A stretch of DNA of 64,000 nt from Collimonas sp. OK242 (lineage in GTDB: Bacteria > Pseudomonadota > Gammaproteobacteria > Burkholderiales > Burkholderiaceae_D), in the NCBI RefSeq assembly GCF_900107095.1, contig NZ_FNOR01000001.1, forward strand, positions 1-64,000, given 5' to 3'. Under the pieces are notes generated by a model, which worked only from the letters and a program-made list of their open reading frames with translations, did not search any database and was not told the DNA's origin. The translations under genes and the position numbers were made by a program. The first letter of the stretch is position 1. Each line of letters begins with the position of its first letter. Shown in pieces: positions 37,964 to 46,310 of the stretch.

Positions 37964-38149
37964 GCCTCGCTCGACGCCGCCTGCCATTCGATCGCCAATT
38001 TCACCGGCTCCAACTGCGCGGTAGCAGGAAGCGCCGATGCTGCACCGTTTTCGGCGAATCTGCTCATGCCAGCGTTCAAGTATCTATTCGTTCAGGACTA
38101 CTTTACTTCGTACCTTGAAGAGCTTGACTGGTCACATGTCTCAGCATGA
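37964..38149 (+). pseudogene. Decayed fragment related to giant effector 2
   Basis: 37968-38012 matches 39141-39185, inside giant effector 2, in 42 of 45 bases. The translated fragment SLDAACHSIANFTGS parallels TLDAAYHSIANFAGS there. Beyond it similarity fades, and the frame ends in TGA at 38147-38149. It has no start of its own and follows the first giant gene by 8 bases, so it is the remnant of a duplicated or lost effector gene. It also contains the hrp box at 38087-38110. Confidence 0.75.
38087..38110 (+). promoter_or_regulatory. hrpII box for frameshifted effector-like gene
   Basis: TTCG-N16-TTCG (TTCGT-N15-TTCGT), 172 bases before the candidate start at 38283. No clear TAnnnT element at the usual distance. 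It overlaps the decayed effector fragment. Confidence 0.65.
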
Positions 38150-38282
38150 GAACGCAATAAAAATTTCCAATAGGTAACATCGAGCGATTGAATGTCGAAT
38201 GGAAAATATCGATTGAGAGACGAGATTATTTGACAGGAGATCATGACCCGGAACCTTGACGGTCTTTTATGGAACATCAGAA

Positions 38283-38782
38283 ATGCATATACAAAACCTG
38301 TCCCAGTCCACGCTTGCGTCCGAGAACAGCGAGACTGTCCAGAATGTCGAAACGAGTACAAGCGGTTCCAGCCGAAGGGATTGCCAGTGGATATCGCGAC
38401 CGACACGCTCAGCGGCGCGCGCGAACTATTGACTGCCAAGCGTATCTTGACGAACGGTGTGCTGGCCGGCGGTTTTGCCGGGGTATCGGCAGCAAAAGCC
38501 GTGGCCGGAATCGCAGCGAAAAAGGCGGGAATGGATCCAGCCGGCATCTCTGCCATCCAGGAAACGGTCGGAACGATCACCAGCGCACCGGCATTCGCGG
38601 CATGGACAATGACCGATGTTCTGGCTGATACCGCGATTGATAAAGCTGGTGAGGCAGCGAACAGGGTTGGCAACCTGATTCATCAATCCAATCCGCCTAC
38701 GGCAGCAGGAGCGGAGTATCACGTGATCGACATGCCGGAGGACAATCGGGGACCGGCTGCATGTAGTTTCGCTGACAGATAA
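38283..38782 (+). pseudogene. Effector-like gene broken by a frameshift
   Basis: From ATG 38283 the first frame encodes a typical type III N-terminus (MHIQNLSQSTLASENSETVQ, then Thr/Ser-rich) but stops near 38432. From about 38390 the neighbouring frame, open to 38782, carries a well-formed alanine/glycine-rich helical domain (TDTLSGARELLTAKRILTNG, then GGFAGVSAAKAVAGIAAKKA). The upstream part of that second frame (from ATG 38243, with AGGAG before it) is unlike a protein, with clustered Cys and Arg. One indel around 38380-38400 would join both into about 165 residues. Alternatives: sequencing error, or a real 179-aa protein from 38243. No known family. Confidence 0.6.
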
Positions 38783-38791
38783 CTGCCTTCG
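38768..38791 (+). promoter_or_regulatory. hrpII box for giant effector 2
   Basis: TTCG-N16-TTCG (TTCGC-N15-TTCGT), overlapping the end of the preceding broken gene. TAGAGT (38825-38830) follows at a 33-base gap. It lies 57 to 99 bases before the candidate start codons. Confidence 0.88.
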
Positions 38792-38890
38792 TTGCGATCG
38801 TCGTGCCTACGGGGTGCGTAAAGCTAGAGTTCATCAATCCGATTAACTATGCTTGGGGTCGTGACCAAAAGCCACGTCTTCACTTTACTC

Positions 38891-41800
38891 ATGACCATCG
38901 ATCGCATCAGCTCCCCATCGCCTTTGCTTGTCGAAGCTACCCCCAGCCCTACCGATGTGCGTTCCGAGGGCGGAACCAGCAGGGCTCGCGAGCGTTCATC
39001 CGGATCAGCGGCAGGCGCAAGCGGTTTGCCGGCCAGCTATCTCCAGCGTGGTGTCACGGCTATCTCCTCCTTTGCGCCGCGCAACCACCTGAGGGCGCTT
39101 TCAAACGGCGGCTGGAACGCAGTCGCGCAGGGGGGGCAGACGCTCGACGCCGCCTACCATTCGATCGCCAATTTCGCCGGTTCCATCTTCACCAGGTCTG
39201 CTACCGCTTCTGCTCCCACTGCCGCGCCCGCCGTCCTGGATGTAACGCCGACCGCACTGGATCACGAGAAAAACGATCACAGCGTCACGCAGGCCCGATT
39301 CGGTCAATTCATGAGCAAGCATCAGGCAGTGTTTTCGCCATCGGCCTCTGCCGGACGGGATTTGCGCGGCCTCAATGACGCCGCCGGCGTGCTGATGATC
39401 CCGGCAAGGGACGGCAGGTTCAGCGTGATGGAAAGGCTGAAAGTGGTGGCTGACACCGTGCGCGTCAGCAATACCGCGACCGAGCAGCGCTTGTTTGTAG
39501 TGGGTTACGGTGGCCGGCCTGTCAAACTGGATGAACTGGATCTCGCGCTGGAAGAAATCAATGCAGCGCCGGGCGCTGCGGTCAAGGGCAAGGGAAAGGC
39601 AGCGGCCACCGAAATGGAAACACCCTTGCGCAGCGCTATCATGACCCTGTCCGAGCGTTCGCCGCTGTCGGCGCGCAGAGACCGCAAGGAATCCGACGAC
39701 AAGTTCATGCTGCTGCCGCCGAATCCTTCGCCGCTGCCGCGCAGAAGCACCTGGGCCAATGCCGAGCATGCAATGCCGCATGGCGTCGGAACGCGCGATG
39801 GGGACGGATTTTTCCCCATCTATATGGACCACAACAAGATTGAAAATCATTTGCTGATCTTCAAAAAGGAAAAGCAGGCAACGCCCGGCAAGAACGAAGC
39901 AGGCCATCCGACTTCGGTCAACATGGATGGCGCGGTGCTGGCCGACATTCAAGGTATCAAAAGCATCGAAGTGATGGGGCCGGCCGGGCAGGAAATGGGC
40001 GTCAAGGGCGCCAAGTTGCGCAGCTGGACCGATCTGGAACGCGGCCCTGCGCCGCGTGCGGATGTCACGCTGCATATCTCCACGGAAGATGGGGCCGTGC
40101 ATCGGCTTGTGCTCGGCGACAACGGCATCAAGATGTCGCTCATCAACCCGCAGCCGGCGCTGTCAGGCCATGCGTCCGGCAGGGCGTTCGGCCTGGATGA
40201 GAAGATGCATGCACGGGCCGATGTCGACGTCTATTCGTATCAAGGCCGCGATACCGGCAAGACCGGCAGCAAGGACGGCTTCCCCGATTCGGAATTGATC
40301 TTGTCGACCGGCGACAAACTCAAGGCGGGGCCTTTGCTGAAAGGCCCGCCTGCTGCCGCATTGGCGTCTGCCGCCGGCGGCATCAGGCGCTTTACCGGCG
40401 ACACCGTCGCCGACGCTGCGGCCGCTGCAACCGAGGTGCTGGCGGGACACGGGCAATCATTGGCCAAACTGGTGCTAGGAGCGGCAACCATGGCGCCGAC
40501 GCTGGCCGGCGGCCGAGGCGCTGTCACTTATACCTTGAACCTGGCGACCAAATCGTTTGTCACTGCCGCCGTTGTGGTCGGACTCAACGATGCGCTCAAA
40601 TTCTACAAACACTCGCCGAATGGCGCCATCGCAGGCGGTTCGCACGGTTTCAGCGCGGCTGGCGGACAAAGCGTCAGTCCCGAAGTGTTGTTTTGCGCGA
40701 TCACCTCGATGGTGGTGGTGCAGGAAGCGCTGACCCATGTTTTTTCCTTCGTCGGCAAATTTGTTCCGGCGCAGACCAAGGATCGCGAAACCAAGGCCTC
40801 CGTCCTGCTGAATGATTTGCTGGTGCCTGCCATTCCGGAGTTCACCCGCCTGGTTAGCAATCTCCTGGTGCAGAAAGGCTTCGGCTTCAACCGTGGCAGC
40901 AAGGCCGACGTCGCCGGACTGCTGGCCGCCTCGCTGGTCAACGCCGGCATAGACCAGCTGTGGAAAAATCGCGTCGGCGAAGAAGAAAACCATCCGGCAG
41001 CGCACAGTGCAAGAGCCATAGTGCGCTTCATCAACGACGTTACTTTCCGCTCTTTGGGCAATACCTATAATTCGACGAAATTCAATCCGGATACGGTGGT
41101 TGCCGATTATCGCGAAGCTATCGTGACGCGCCTGGCGACCCGCAGCCTGGACAAGCTGGTGTTGCCGATTGTGGCAACGGTGCTCAACGGTTTGGGCATT
41201 GTGGGACCCAATGCCGGCGCCTATGACGGCCAGATCGAGCGCGAACGCGGGTTCAATAACGCCATTTCAGTGCTGCTTGGCTTTGCCAACGATGTCGCCG
41301 CCATCGGCGACCGCATGGGCGCCCATTTTGGCGACATCAAGAAGATTCGCGACGCTGTTTTTTCCGTTACCGACAGCCTCGAACAAGTCAAGCAGTGGAG
41401 CAACCGCATCATGCTCAAGCCCAAAGGACGGATAGATGGCGAAATCATGGCGGTACAGGACGCCATCGAGTTTCACCAGATGGCGCCGCAGCAGCAACAG
41501 GAATATCTGGGGCAGCTGGAACAGACGATGACAGAGATGGTCGCCAACCTGACCGCGCAGGGAGCCTCCAGCAGCAGCCAGCCGGGACCTGGCAATATGC
41601 CGACGGCGCAGCCGGTGCAAAACAACCGCAGTCAATTGCCGCCGAAATCGGCAGCCTACATGGCCCGGCTGGACCAGGATCACACGCTGTACATGCAACA
41701 GGCGACCAAGGATACGCCGGGTTACAGCGCTTATCCGGTCAACGTCAGCTTCGACGGCAAGGCCCATCCGGCGGGCGCCACCGCAGCGCCGTTCGGCCTG

Positions 41801-43600
41801 AGCGATTCGGCAAAGATTCCCAAGACGCTCACCACCTGGAGCTGGAATGCGCAAGCCTACGCTTTGCCGACGCACGAAGCGATGCTGAAAGGCTCGGGGC
41901 TTGAATCCATGCGCATGTCCACGCCGGACCTGTCCCACGAGCTGCAGAAAAACATCATTCAGGCAGTACGCGACTACACCATCGAATCACAATACTTTCA
42001 TTATCCGCTGCGCTGGGAAACCACCGGGCAGGCCAAGCATCAGCCGGTGGTGCCGGGCATAGATTTCGTCTACAACATCATGAACAAGCCGGGCAATATC
42101 GAGGGCCCGTCAGAGAGCCATCGCATGGGCGGGGACGAGCATTTCGACCCGATCGAGGCGATCCATATCAATCTGGGCGCATTGCATTCAAAAAAATTTC
42201 CCGCCATCGTGCAGCGTGCCGTGGTTACCGAAGCGCCCTACGTAGAACGCAAAACCGCCGATACCCCTGACTGGCATGTTGCCAGCGGCGACGTCGCCAC
42301 GCTGACCGAAATATTGTCGGCCACGATGTCGAGCCGCCTGGCAGCGGCATTCGGGCAAGCGCTTGGCTTTGGTGCCGCGCCAAAAGCACAGAATCAACGC
42401 CTGGTGATGCGCCAGCAAACGGCCCTGAATATTTCCGCGGAATCCGATCTGGGACAAGCCGAGGTGATTGTCTTGCCAGGCGCTTTGTACAGCATCCGGC
42501 ATGTCGACAAGTCACCGCCTAAACCGCAACTCCAGCCTGGCGAATCGCAGGATCTGAAAAAAGACATCGGCCAGGTGGTGTACATGGACAGCATCGATAC
42601 CGGGAAACTGGAAAAAAGATATTGCGATTTTCTTGAGGGAAAACTCACTGAAGCCGATCACGGCGCCTCAATGGTTCATCCTGAATCCGGGCATTTCCAC
42701 ACTTACGACGCCAAAAGCAGGCAAGCCGTCTATGTCGCACCGACCAAGAACTATTTTCTTGGCAAACCGCTCGAAACTTCTTCACCGAGCACCGAACATG
42801 CGCGCTGGCGACATCCGTACACCTCGGATTTCTCGCCGCGTACCACCAAGGACGCGATCCATGCCGCGATCTTGCGCGGCGATCCTATCGTGGCGCATCT
42901 GGATGACGCCACCAAGAATATCCACCATGAGCATTTCCGGCTGCTGAACGGCTACTACGAAACGCCAACCGGTGTCAGTGAAGTGGAGCGCAAGGCTGCC
43001 GTCCGCAAACAGGCAGCCGATATTTCAGCGGCCTTCCCTGACCGTTCCGATCAGATCTTGACGGCCAGCCACGGCATGCCAGGCGAAATGCTTGCCTGGA
43101 CTACTGCCAGCATGTTGCGCAAGCCGATCAGCATGGTACGGGTCGGGGCAGGACATGAAATCGATGTGGACAGCCGGATCGACATAAACAAGACTTATGA
43201 CAAAGTGTCGCTGCATGCAGAGCCGGCCGTAATGATAGGCGTTGGGGACGATGGCTTTTACGCGATTCGCAACCAGGACGGCAAGCATACGGCGCTTAAA
43301 ATGGATGTCAGCGGAGAGGGACACAGCGCCGGCAATCTATTGCATGTATTTCACCGCGCCGCCTATGCCGACGACCGGCAGTACAAGCTGGCGACCAAGG
43401 CCGATGGCAGCAGCCACCTGTCGGCCGGCAAGGCAGAGAAAAGCACTGTTGACCAGTTGTTGACCAAACTCAAGGGATTTGCGCAAACCTCTTCCTACAT
43501 GGTGTGGGAACAAGCCCTGGTGGATAAATTCACTGCGCTAGGCGGCAATCCCGTTGCGCCGGCGGAAGACATGGCCGCGTCAGGAAAGCAAAAAGCATGA
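38891..43600 (+). CDS. Giant type III effector candidate 2 (1569 aa)
   Basis: I prefer the ATG at 38891, giving a Ser/Pro/Thr-rich signal-like N-terminus (MTIDRISSPSPLLVEATPSP); the ATG at 38849 adds 14 residues. Neither has a clear ribosome site. The hrp box and -10 lie just upstream. The protein has a disordered N-terminus, a folded part to about residue 490, a central region with several hydrophobic helices (about 500-850: LAKLVLGAATMAPTLAGG, SPEVLFCAITSMVVVQEALT) that may insert into membranes, and a C-terminal domain with many His and Asp (HHEHFRLLNGYYETP, VMIGVGDDGFYAIRNQDGKH). No known enzyme motif is certain. A related fragment lies at 37964. Confidence 0.8.
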   Translation: MTIDRISSPSPLLVEATPSPTDVRSEGGTSRARERSSGSAAGASGLPASYLQRGVTAISSFAPRNHLRALSNGGWNAVAQGGQTLDAAYHSIANFAGSIFTRSATASAPTAAPAVLDVTPTALDHEKNDHSVTQARFGQFMSKHQAVFSPSASAGRDLRGLNDAAGVLMIPARDGRFSVMERLKVVADTVRVSNTATEQRLFVVGYGGRPVKLDELDLALEEINAAPGAAVKGKGKAAATEMETPLRSAIMTLSERSPLSARRDRKESDDKFMLLPPNPSPLPRRSTWANAEHAMPHGVGTRDGDGFFPIYMDHNKIENHLLIFKKEKQATPGKNEAGHPTSVNMDGAVLADIQGIKSIEVMGPAGQEMGVKGAKLRSWTDLERGPAPRADVTLHISTEDGAVHRLVLGDNGIKMSLINPQPALSGHASGRAFGLDEKMHARADVDVYSYQGRDTGKTGSKDGFPDSELILSTGDKLKAGPLLKGPPAAALASAAGGIRRFTGDTVADAAAAATEVLAGHGQSLAKLVLGAATMAPTLAGGRGAVTYTLNLATKSFVTAAVVVGLNDALKFYKHSPNGAIAGGSHGFSAAGGQSVSPEVLFCAITSMVVVQEALTHVFSFVGKFVPAQTKDRETKASVLLNDLLVPAIPEFTRLVSNLLVQKGFGFNRGSKADVAGLLAASLVNAGIDQLWKNRVGEEENHPAAHSARAIVRFINDVTFRSLGNTYNSTKFNPDTVVADYREAIVTRLATRSLDKLVLPIVATVLNGLGIVGPNAGAYDGQIERERGFNNAISVLLGFANDVAAIGDRMGAHFGDIKKIRDAVFSVTDSLEQVKQWSNRIMLKPKGRIDGEIMAVQDAIEFHQMAPQQQQEYLGQLEQTMTEMVANLTAQGASSSSQPGPGNMPTAQPVQNNRSQLPPKSAAYMARLDQDHTLYMQQATKDTPGYSAYPVNVSFDGKAHPAGATAAPFGLSDSAKIPKTLTTWSWNAQAYALPTHEAMLKGSGLESMRMSTPDLSHELQKNIIQAVRDYTIESQYFHYPLRWETTGQAKHQPVVPGIDFVYNIMNKPGNIEGPSESHRMGGDEHFDPIEAIHINLGALHSKKFPAIVQRAVVTEAPYVERKTADTPDWHVASGDVATLTEILSATMSSRLAAAFGQALGFGAAPKAQNQRLVMRQQTALNISAESDLGQAEVIVLPGALYSIRHVDKSPPKPQLQPGESQDLKKDIGQVVYMDSIDTGKLEKRYCDFLEGKLTEADHGASMVHPESGHFHTYDAKSRQAVYVAPTKNYFLGKPLETSSPSTEHARWRHPYTSDFSPRTTKDAIHAAILRGDPIVAHLDDATKNIHHEHFRLLNGYYETPTGVSEVERKAAVRKQAADISAAFPDRSDQILTASHGMPGEMLAWTTASMLRKPISMVRVGAGHEIDVDSRIDINKTYDKVSLHAEPAVMIGVGDDGFYAIRNQDGKHTALKMDVSGEGHSAGNLLHVFHRAAYADDRQYKLATKADGSSHLSAGKAEKSTVDQLLTKLKGFAQTSSYMVWEQALVDKFTALGGNPVAPAEDMAASGKQKA

Positions 43601-43680
43601 TGCGGCCATGTGCAGGTGCAGGGTTTTTCTCGTTAAGGGAAATGTCGAATATCCAGGCAGCGCCGGGCGGCATTTTCAGT

Positions 43681-43704
43681 TTCGTTTTGCAATCCCTGCA
43701 TTCG
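43681..43704 (+). promoter_or_regulatory. hrpII box for small-gene/SET operon
   Basis: TTCG-N16-TTCG (TTCGT-N15-TTCGT), 66 bases before the ATG at 43771. No ideal TAnnnT was seen. The next four genes run in the same direction without another box. Confidence 0.78.
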
Positions 43705-43770
43705 TGCTTGCATGCCGGTCGCGGCGCCAATCTGCGATCGTTGAGTTCCTTCTAACTCTTGGAGATTTAT

Positions 43771-44019
43771 ATGGGACACCATTCCGTAAGTAATCCTTCG
43801 TCACCTCCGTCGCACACGCACGCACCTGACACTACGCACAAACCTGACGAAACGGGAAATTCAAAAAAAAATAAAAAAAAGGATGATTCCAATACCCAGA
43901 ATCAGGACCAGCTGAATGCCTTGATAGTCAACTTCGCCATTTCTATCATGCAGAAATCCATACAGCAAGCGAAAGAAGTCAATGCGGATCTTAAGGCCGA
44001 GGATCCAGATGCGTTTTGA
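43771..44019 (+). CDS. Unassigned 82-aa HrpB-linked protein
   Basis: An ATG at 43771 with GGAG upstream gives 82 residues. The first half is disordered and rich in His, Pro, Ser, Thr and Lys (MGHHSVSNPSSPPSHTHAPD), the second half is one amphipathic helix (LNALIVNFAISIMQKSIQQA). This layout, with a hrp box 66 bases upstream, fits a small exported T3SS protein or chaperone partner. The stop codon overlaps the start of the next gene. No family recognised. Confidence 0.68.
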   Translation: MGHHSVSNPSSPPSHTHAPDTTHKPDETGNSKKNKKKDDSNTQNQDQLNALIVNFAISIMQKSIQQAKEVNADLKAEDPDAF

Positions 44020-44215
44020 CGGTATCCATCTGAGACCGTATCGCCAGGTTGAGTTCACTTCAATCTTCGACGACATGGCGCGCTTCGAAACCGAGCAGCC
44101 GAAATTCCGTAGCGGCGATGATAGCGTGCTGTTGGCTGAACATGGCCATCGGTTGAGAAATCGGCTGAGAGACCGGCTGAAAAGCAAGAACGCCGATGGC
44201 AAGATCGGCATCTGA
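44009..44215 (+). CDS. Unassigned 68-aa protein coupled to 43771 gene
   Basis: An ATG at 44009 with GAGGA five bases upstream gives 68 residues, overlapping the preceding gene by 11 bases, so translation is coupled. The product is charged, with an arginine-rich C-terminus (RLRNRLRDRLKSKNADGK). No signal peptide. Coupling to the 82-residue gene suggests a complex of the two. I do not recognise it. Confidence 0.6.
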   Translation: MRFDGIHLRPYRQVEFTSIFDDMARFETEQPKFRSGDDSVLLAEHGHRLRNRLRDRLKSKNADGKIGI

Positions 44216-44364
44216 GCTGGGCCAGCAGGTGACCGGGCGCGATAGCGATCGCGTCATTCTTCAGAATCCGCACATTGACCGTGCCGTGATGCCGAAGAAC
44301 GCGTCACCTGTTTTTTTTACCCCATTTCAGTTTTCATTGAAGTACATGACAGCGTAGATCAATC

Positions 44365-44883
44365 GTGAAAATAAAAAAAAATTGTGCTGCCTGCCGCATC
44401 GGCTGGATCGTCTTATCCGGCCTGGCGTCGATGCTGCTGCCGACTGACGTCGCGCGCGCCGATTGCTTCGACGATGCGGCGCTTTACCATAATGTGAACC
44501 CGACCATACTGCGGGCAATTGCCTGGCAAGAATCCCATAACAAGGCCGACGCGATTCATGTCAACGCGAACGGCTCTACCGACTATGGCGTCATGCAGAT
44601 CAACTCGGTGCATCTTGCCGAACTCGCCAGGTACGGCGTTTACCGGCAGACCTTGCTGCAACCTTGCCAGAATGTTTACATCGCGGCGTGGCATCTGCGA
44701 CGGATGGTAAGCAAATACGGCAACAGCTGGAAGGCGGTCGGAGCCTATCACTCGGAGCAACTGCCGGAACGTGACGCCTATGCGCAGCGTATCAAGCACA
44801 TCGTCGCCGCCTGGGGTGAAATCCCGCCGGCCGCTGCGGTGCAAGGCCGGACAGCCGATCAAAAATTAAATGTGAAACCGTAG
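44365..44883 (+). CDS. T3SS lytic transglycosylase (Hpa2/IpgF type)
   Basis: A 172-residue protein with a signal peptide (cut after ARA, about residue 33) and a lysozyme-like SLT domain: catalytic Glu56 in AIAWQESHNK, then NGSTDYGVMQINSVHL, and a conserved AAWHLRRMVSKYGNSW stretch. Enzymes of this type (Xanthomonas Hpa2, Shigella IpgF) open the peptidoglycan for the secretion machine. It sits in the HrpB-linked run from 43771 to 45989. A poly-A tract follows the start codon. Confidence 0.9.
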   Translation: MKIKKNCAACRIGWIVLSGLASMLLPTDVARADCFDDAALYHNVNPTILRAIAWQESHNKADAIHVNANGSTDYGVMQINSVHLAELARYGVYRQTLLQPCQNVYIAAWHLRRMVSKYGNSWKAVGAYHSEQLPERDAYAQRIKHIVAAWGEIPPAAAVQGRTADQKLNVKP

Positions 44884-44909
44884 TTCTAAAAGAGGCAAGG
44901 AGAATTGTT

Positions 44910-45989
44910 ATGAGTGCTGTAATTTCAATTAGTGAAAACAGCGTGCGCGCATCACGGATCGCGACTGAATGCAGAAGGTTGCGCGAATACATCCATCTGC
45001 GCCTGAATGATGTTGATGAATTTTCCAGCCTGGCGGAACAGCATGAATTCCTATTCGAAATGGTGCCGGCTCTGCGCAGCGAAATTCAAGGGATACTTTC
45101 GCTGACAATGCGCGCGGCGCTGCAAGCTGCCGGTGTAGACGTCAGTTGGGAAGCGGCCGCTCAGGTTGACGGCGAATTGACCGATGACGAGAACAGCATC
45201 CGCTGCGAAATCATAGACAATTTCAGCGGCAACGCCGAACTTGAGAAAGCTGGCGAAATGTGGTTGCTGGTCCGCTACGGGGCACACCGGCTGCTCAAGG
45301 AATTCCATATGTTGCAAACACACTGCGCAATCGAACGTCTGCCGTATTCCTCCGAGCTGGACGGCAGATATCCTTTCCGCGACGCCGAATCCCGGCCTGT
45401 GATGATTCGGAAAATATGGCAATCGCAGCCTACCGCGTCGGGGGAAGTATATTCACCCGATGCAGTCTGGCCGTCGATTGACCCGCTGGCAACTGCGCAG
45501 GCGAGAATGGCGCGTTATCATTCGATGCTTCAATGCCGGCTCATCGAAGCCGGCGACCTGCAGGACCCAAGGGAATCGAGCCTGGTCGGCGAAAGAGGCG
45601 TTTTCACGATCCGTCCGGTGCAGAAAGGGGAGTGCGTCGGGGTTTACGGCGGCCGCCTGATGACGCCTGCAATGTATTTCATGTTGCGTTCCGACTCCTT
45701 TACGATTTCGTCGATCAGCGGTACTGCAGTCTCGTTCCTGGATGGCGAAAATATCTTGGCGATGATGAACACTTCCCTCGAATATGACGAGTTCGGCCGT
45801 TGCGCCCGGCAATCGCGTGACGCTTACAATGTCGAGCCGGTTGCTTTTGACGTCGAGTCGGATATCGGTGGAAAATTTTCGATCCGTGCGTTTTTTGCCA
45901 CCCGCGACATTCCCGCCGGCGTTGAACTCAGGTGGAACTATAGATATTCCGATGACATGGTTCGTCAGGTTTTTGGAAGACGGCTGTAA
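44910..45989 (+). CDS. SET-domain protein, candidate type III effector
   Basis: A 359-residue protein with an AAGGAG ribosome site, 26 bases after the transglycosylase. The N-terminal 200 residues are helical and unassigned. The C-terminal part fits a SET methyltransferase: RGVFTIRPVQKGECVGVYGG (229-248), MMNTSLEYDEFG (285-296) where the family has an NH-S motif, and the closing IPAGVELRWNYRYS (334-347) with a tyrosine at 344. SET enzymes methylate protein lysines with S-adenosylmethionine and are mainly eukaryotic; pathogens deliver such proteins into hosts. The His of the NH pair is Thr288, so activity must be tested. Its operon is hrp-box controlled. Confidence 0.75.
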   Translation: MSAVISISENSVRASRIATECRRLREYIHLRLNDVDEFSSLAEQHEFLFEMVPALRSEIQGILSLTMRAALQAAGVDVSWEAAAQVDGELTDDENSIRCEIIDNFSGNAELEKAGEMWLLVRYGAHRLLKEFHMLQTHCAIERLPYSSELDGRYPFRDAESRPVMIRKIWQSQPTASGEVYSPDAVWPSIDPLATAQARMARYHSMLQCRLIEAGDLQDPRESSLVGERGVFTIRPVQKGECVGVYGGRLMTPAMYFMLRSDSFTISSISGTAVSFLDGENILAMMNTSLEYDEFGRCARQSRDAYNVEPVAFDVESDIGGKFSIRAFFATRDIPAGVELRWNYRYSDDMVRQVFGRRL

Positions 45990-46310
45990 CTGGGCTGTAA
46001 CTGTAAGCCAGCCGCATCTTCGTTCAGTGCCGCTTTCCTGCAAACCAGGATGTGCAGGATGATGAAATGGTTTGCCGGCGCCAGCAGGCGCTCAGGAAAA
46101 GGGCAAGACCGTGAGTTAGACCTGCGCGCTGGGCGCCGGCCGGAATCTCTATCGACAATAACGCAGCCTAGCCTCAGTCTGGAAGTTGATCCGGCAACGG
46201 TAACTTCCGGTAAACAAGAACTTCGCTATCCATACCGGAATTTCGCGTAACGGATCGGATGCGCCCGGACAGCTTCTACAATGGCATCAAACATTTCCAA
46301 GGTGCGCATC
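45990..46310. other. 321-bp leader of repeat effector gene
   Basis: Between the SET gene and the repeat-protein gene. It carries a perfect hrp box (46222-46245) and a -10 element (46277-46282). A frame of about 60 codons (from 46059) ends over the box; it lacks a recognisable product and I do not call it. Confidence 0.55.
46222..46245 (+). promoter_or_regulatory. hrpII/PIP box for repeat effector gene
   Basis: A perfect TTCGC-N15-TTCGC with TACAAT (46277-46282) at a 31-base gap. The -10 element covers the ATG at 46281, so translation must start later, at 46311. Confidence 0.92.

Noticed and set aside
38849-38890. ATG at 38849 as start of giant effector 2
   Set aside because: Possible, but it lies only about 12 bases after the predicted transcription start and gives a hydrophobic N-terminus less like a type III signal than the ATG at 38891. 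Kept as an alternative.
39757-40045. WxxxE motifs (WANAE, WTDLE) in giant effector 2 as evidence for AvrE or GEF-type function
   Set aside because: Two such motifs are expected by chance in a protein this long; no other family feature supports it.
46059-46250. Short frame upstream of the repeat effector gene
   Set aside because: It ends over the perfect hrp box and gives no recognisable product; most likely noncoding leader DNA.
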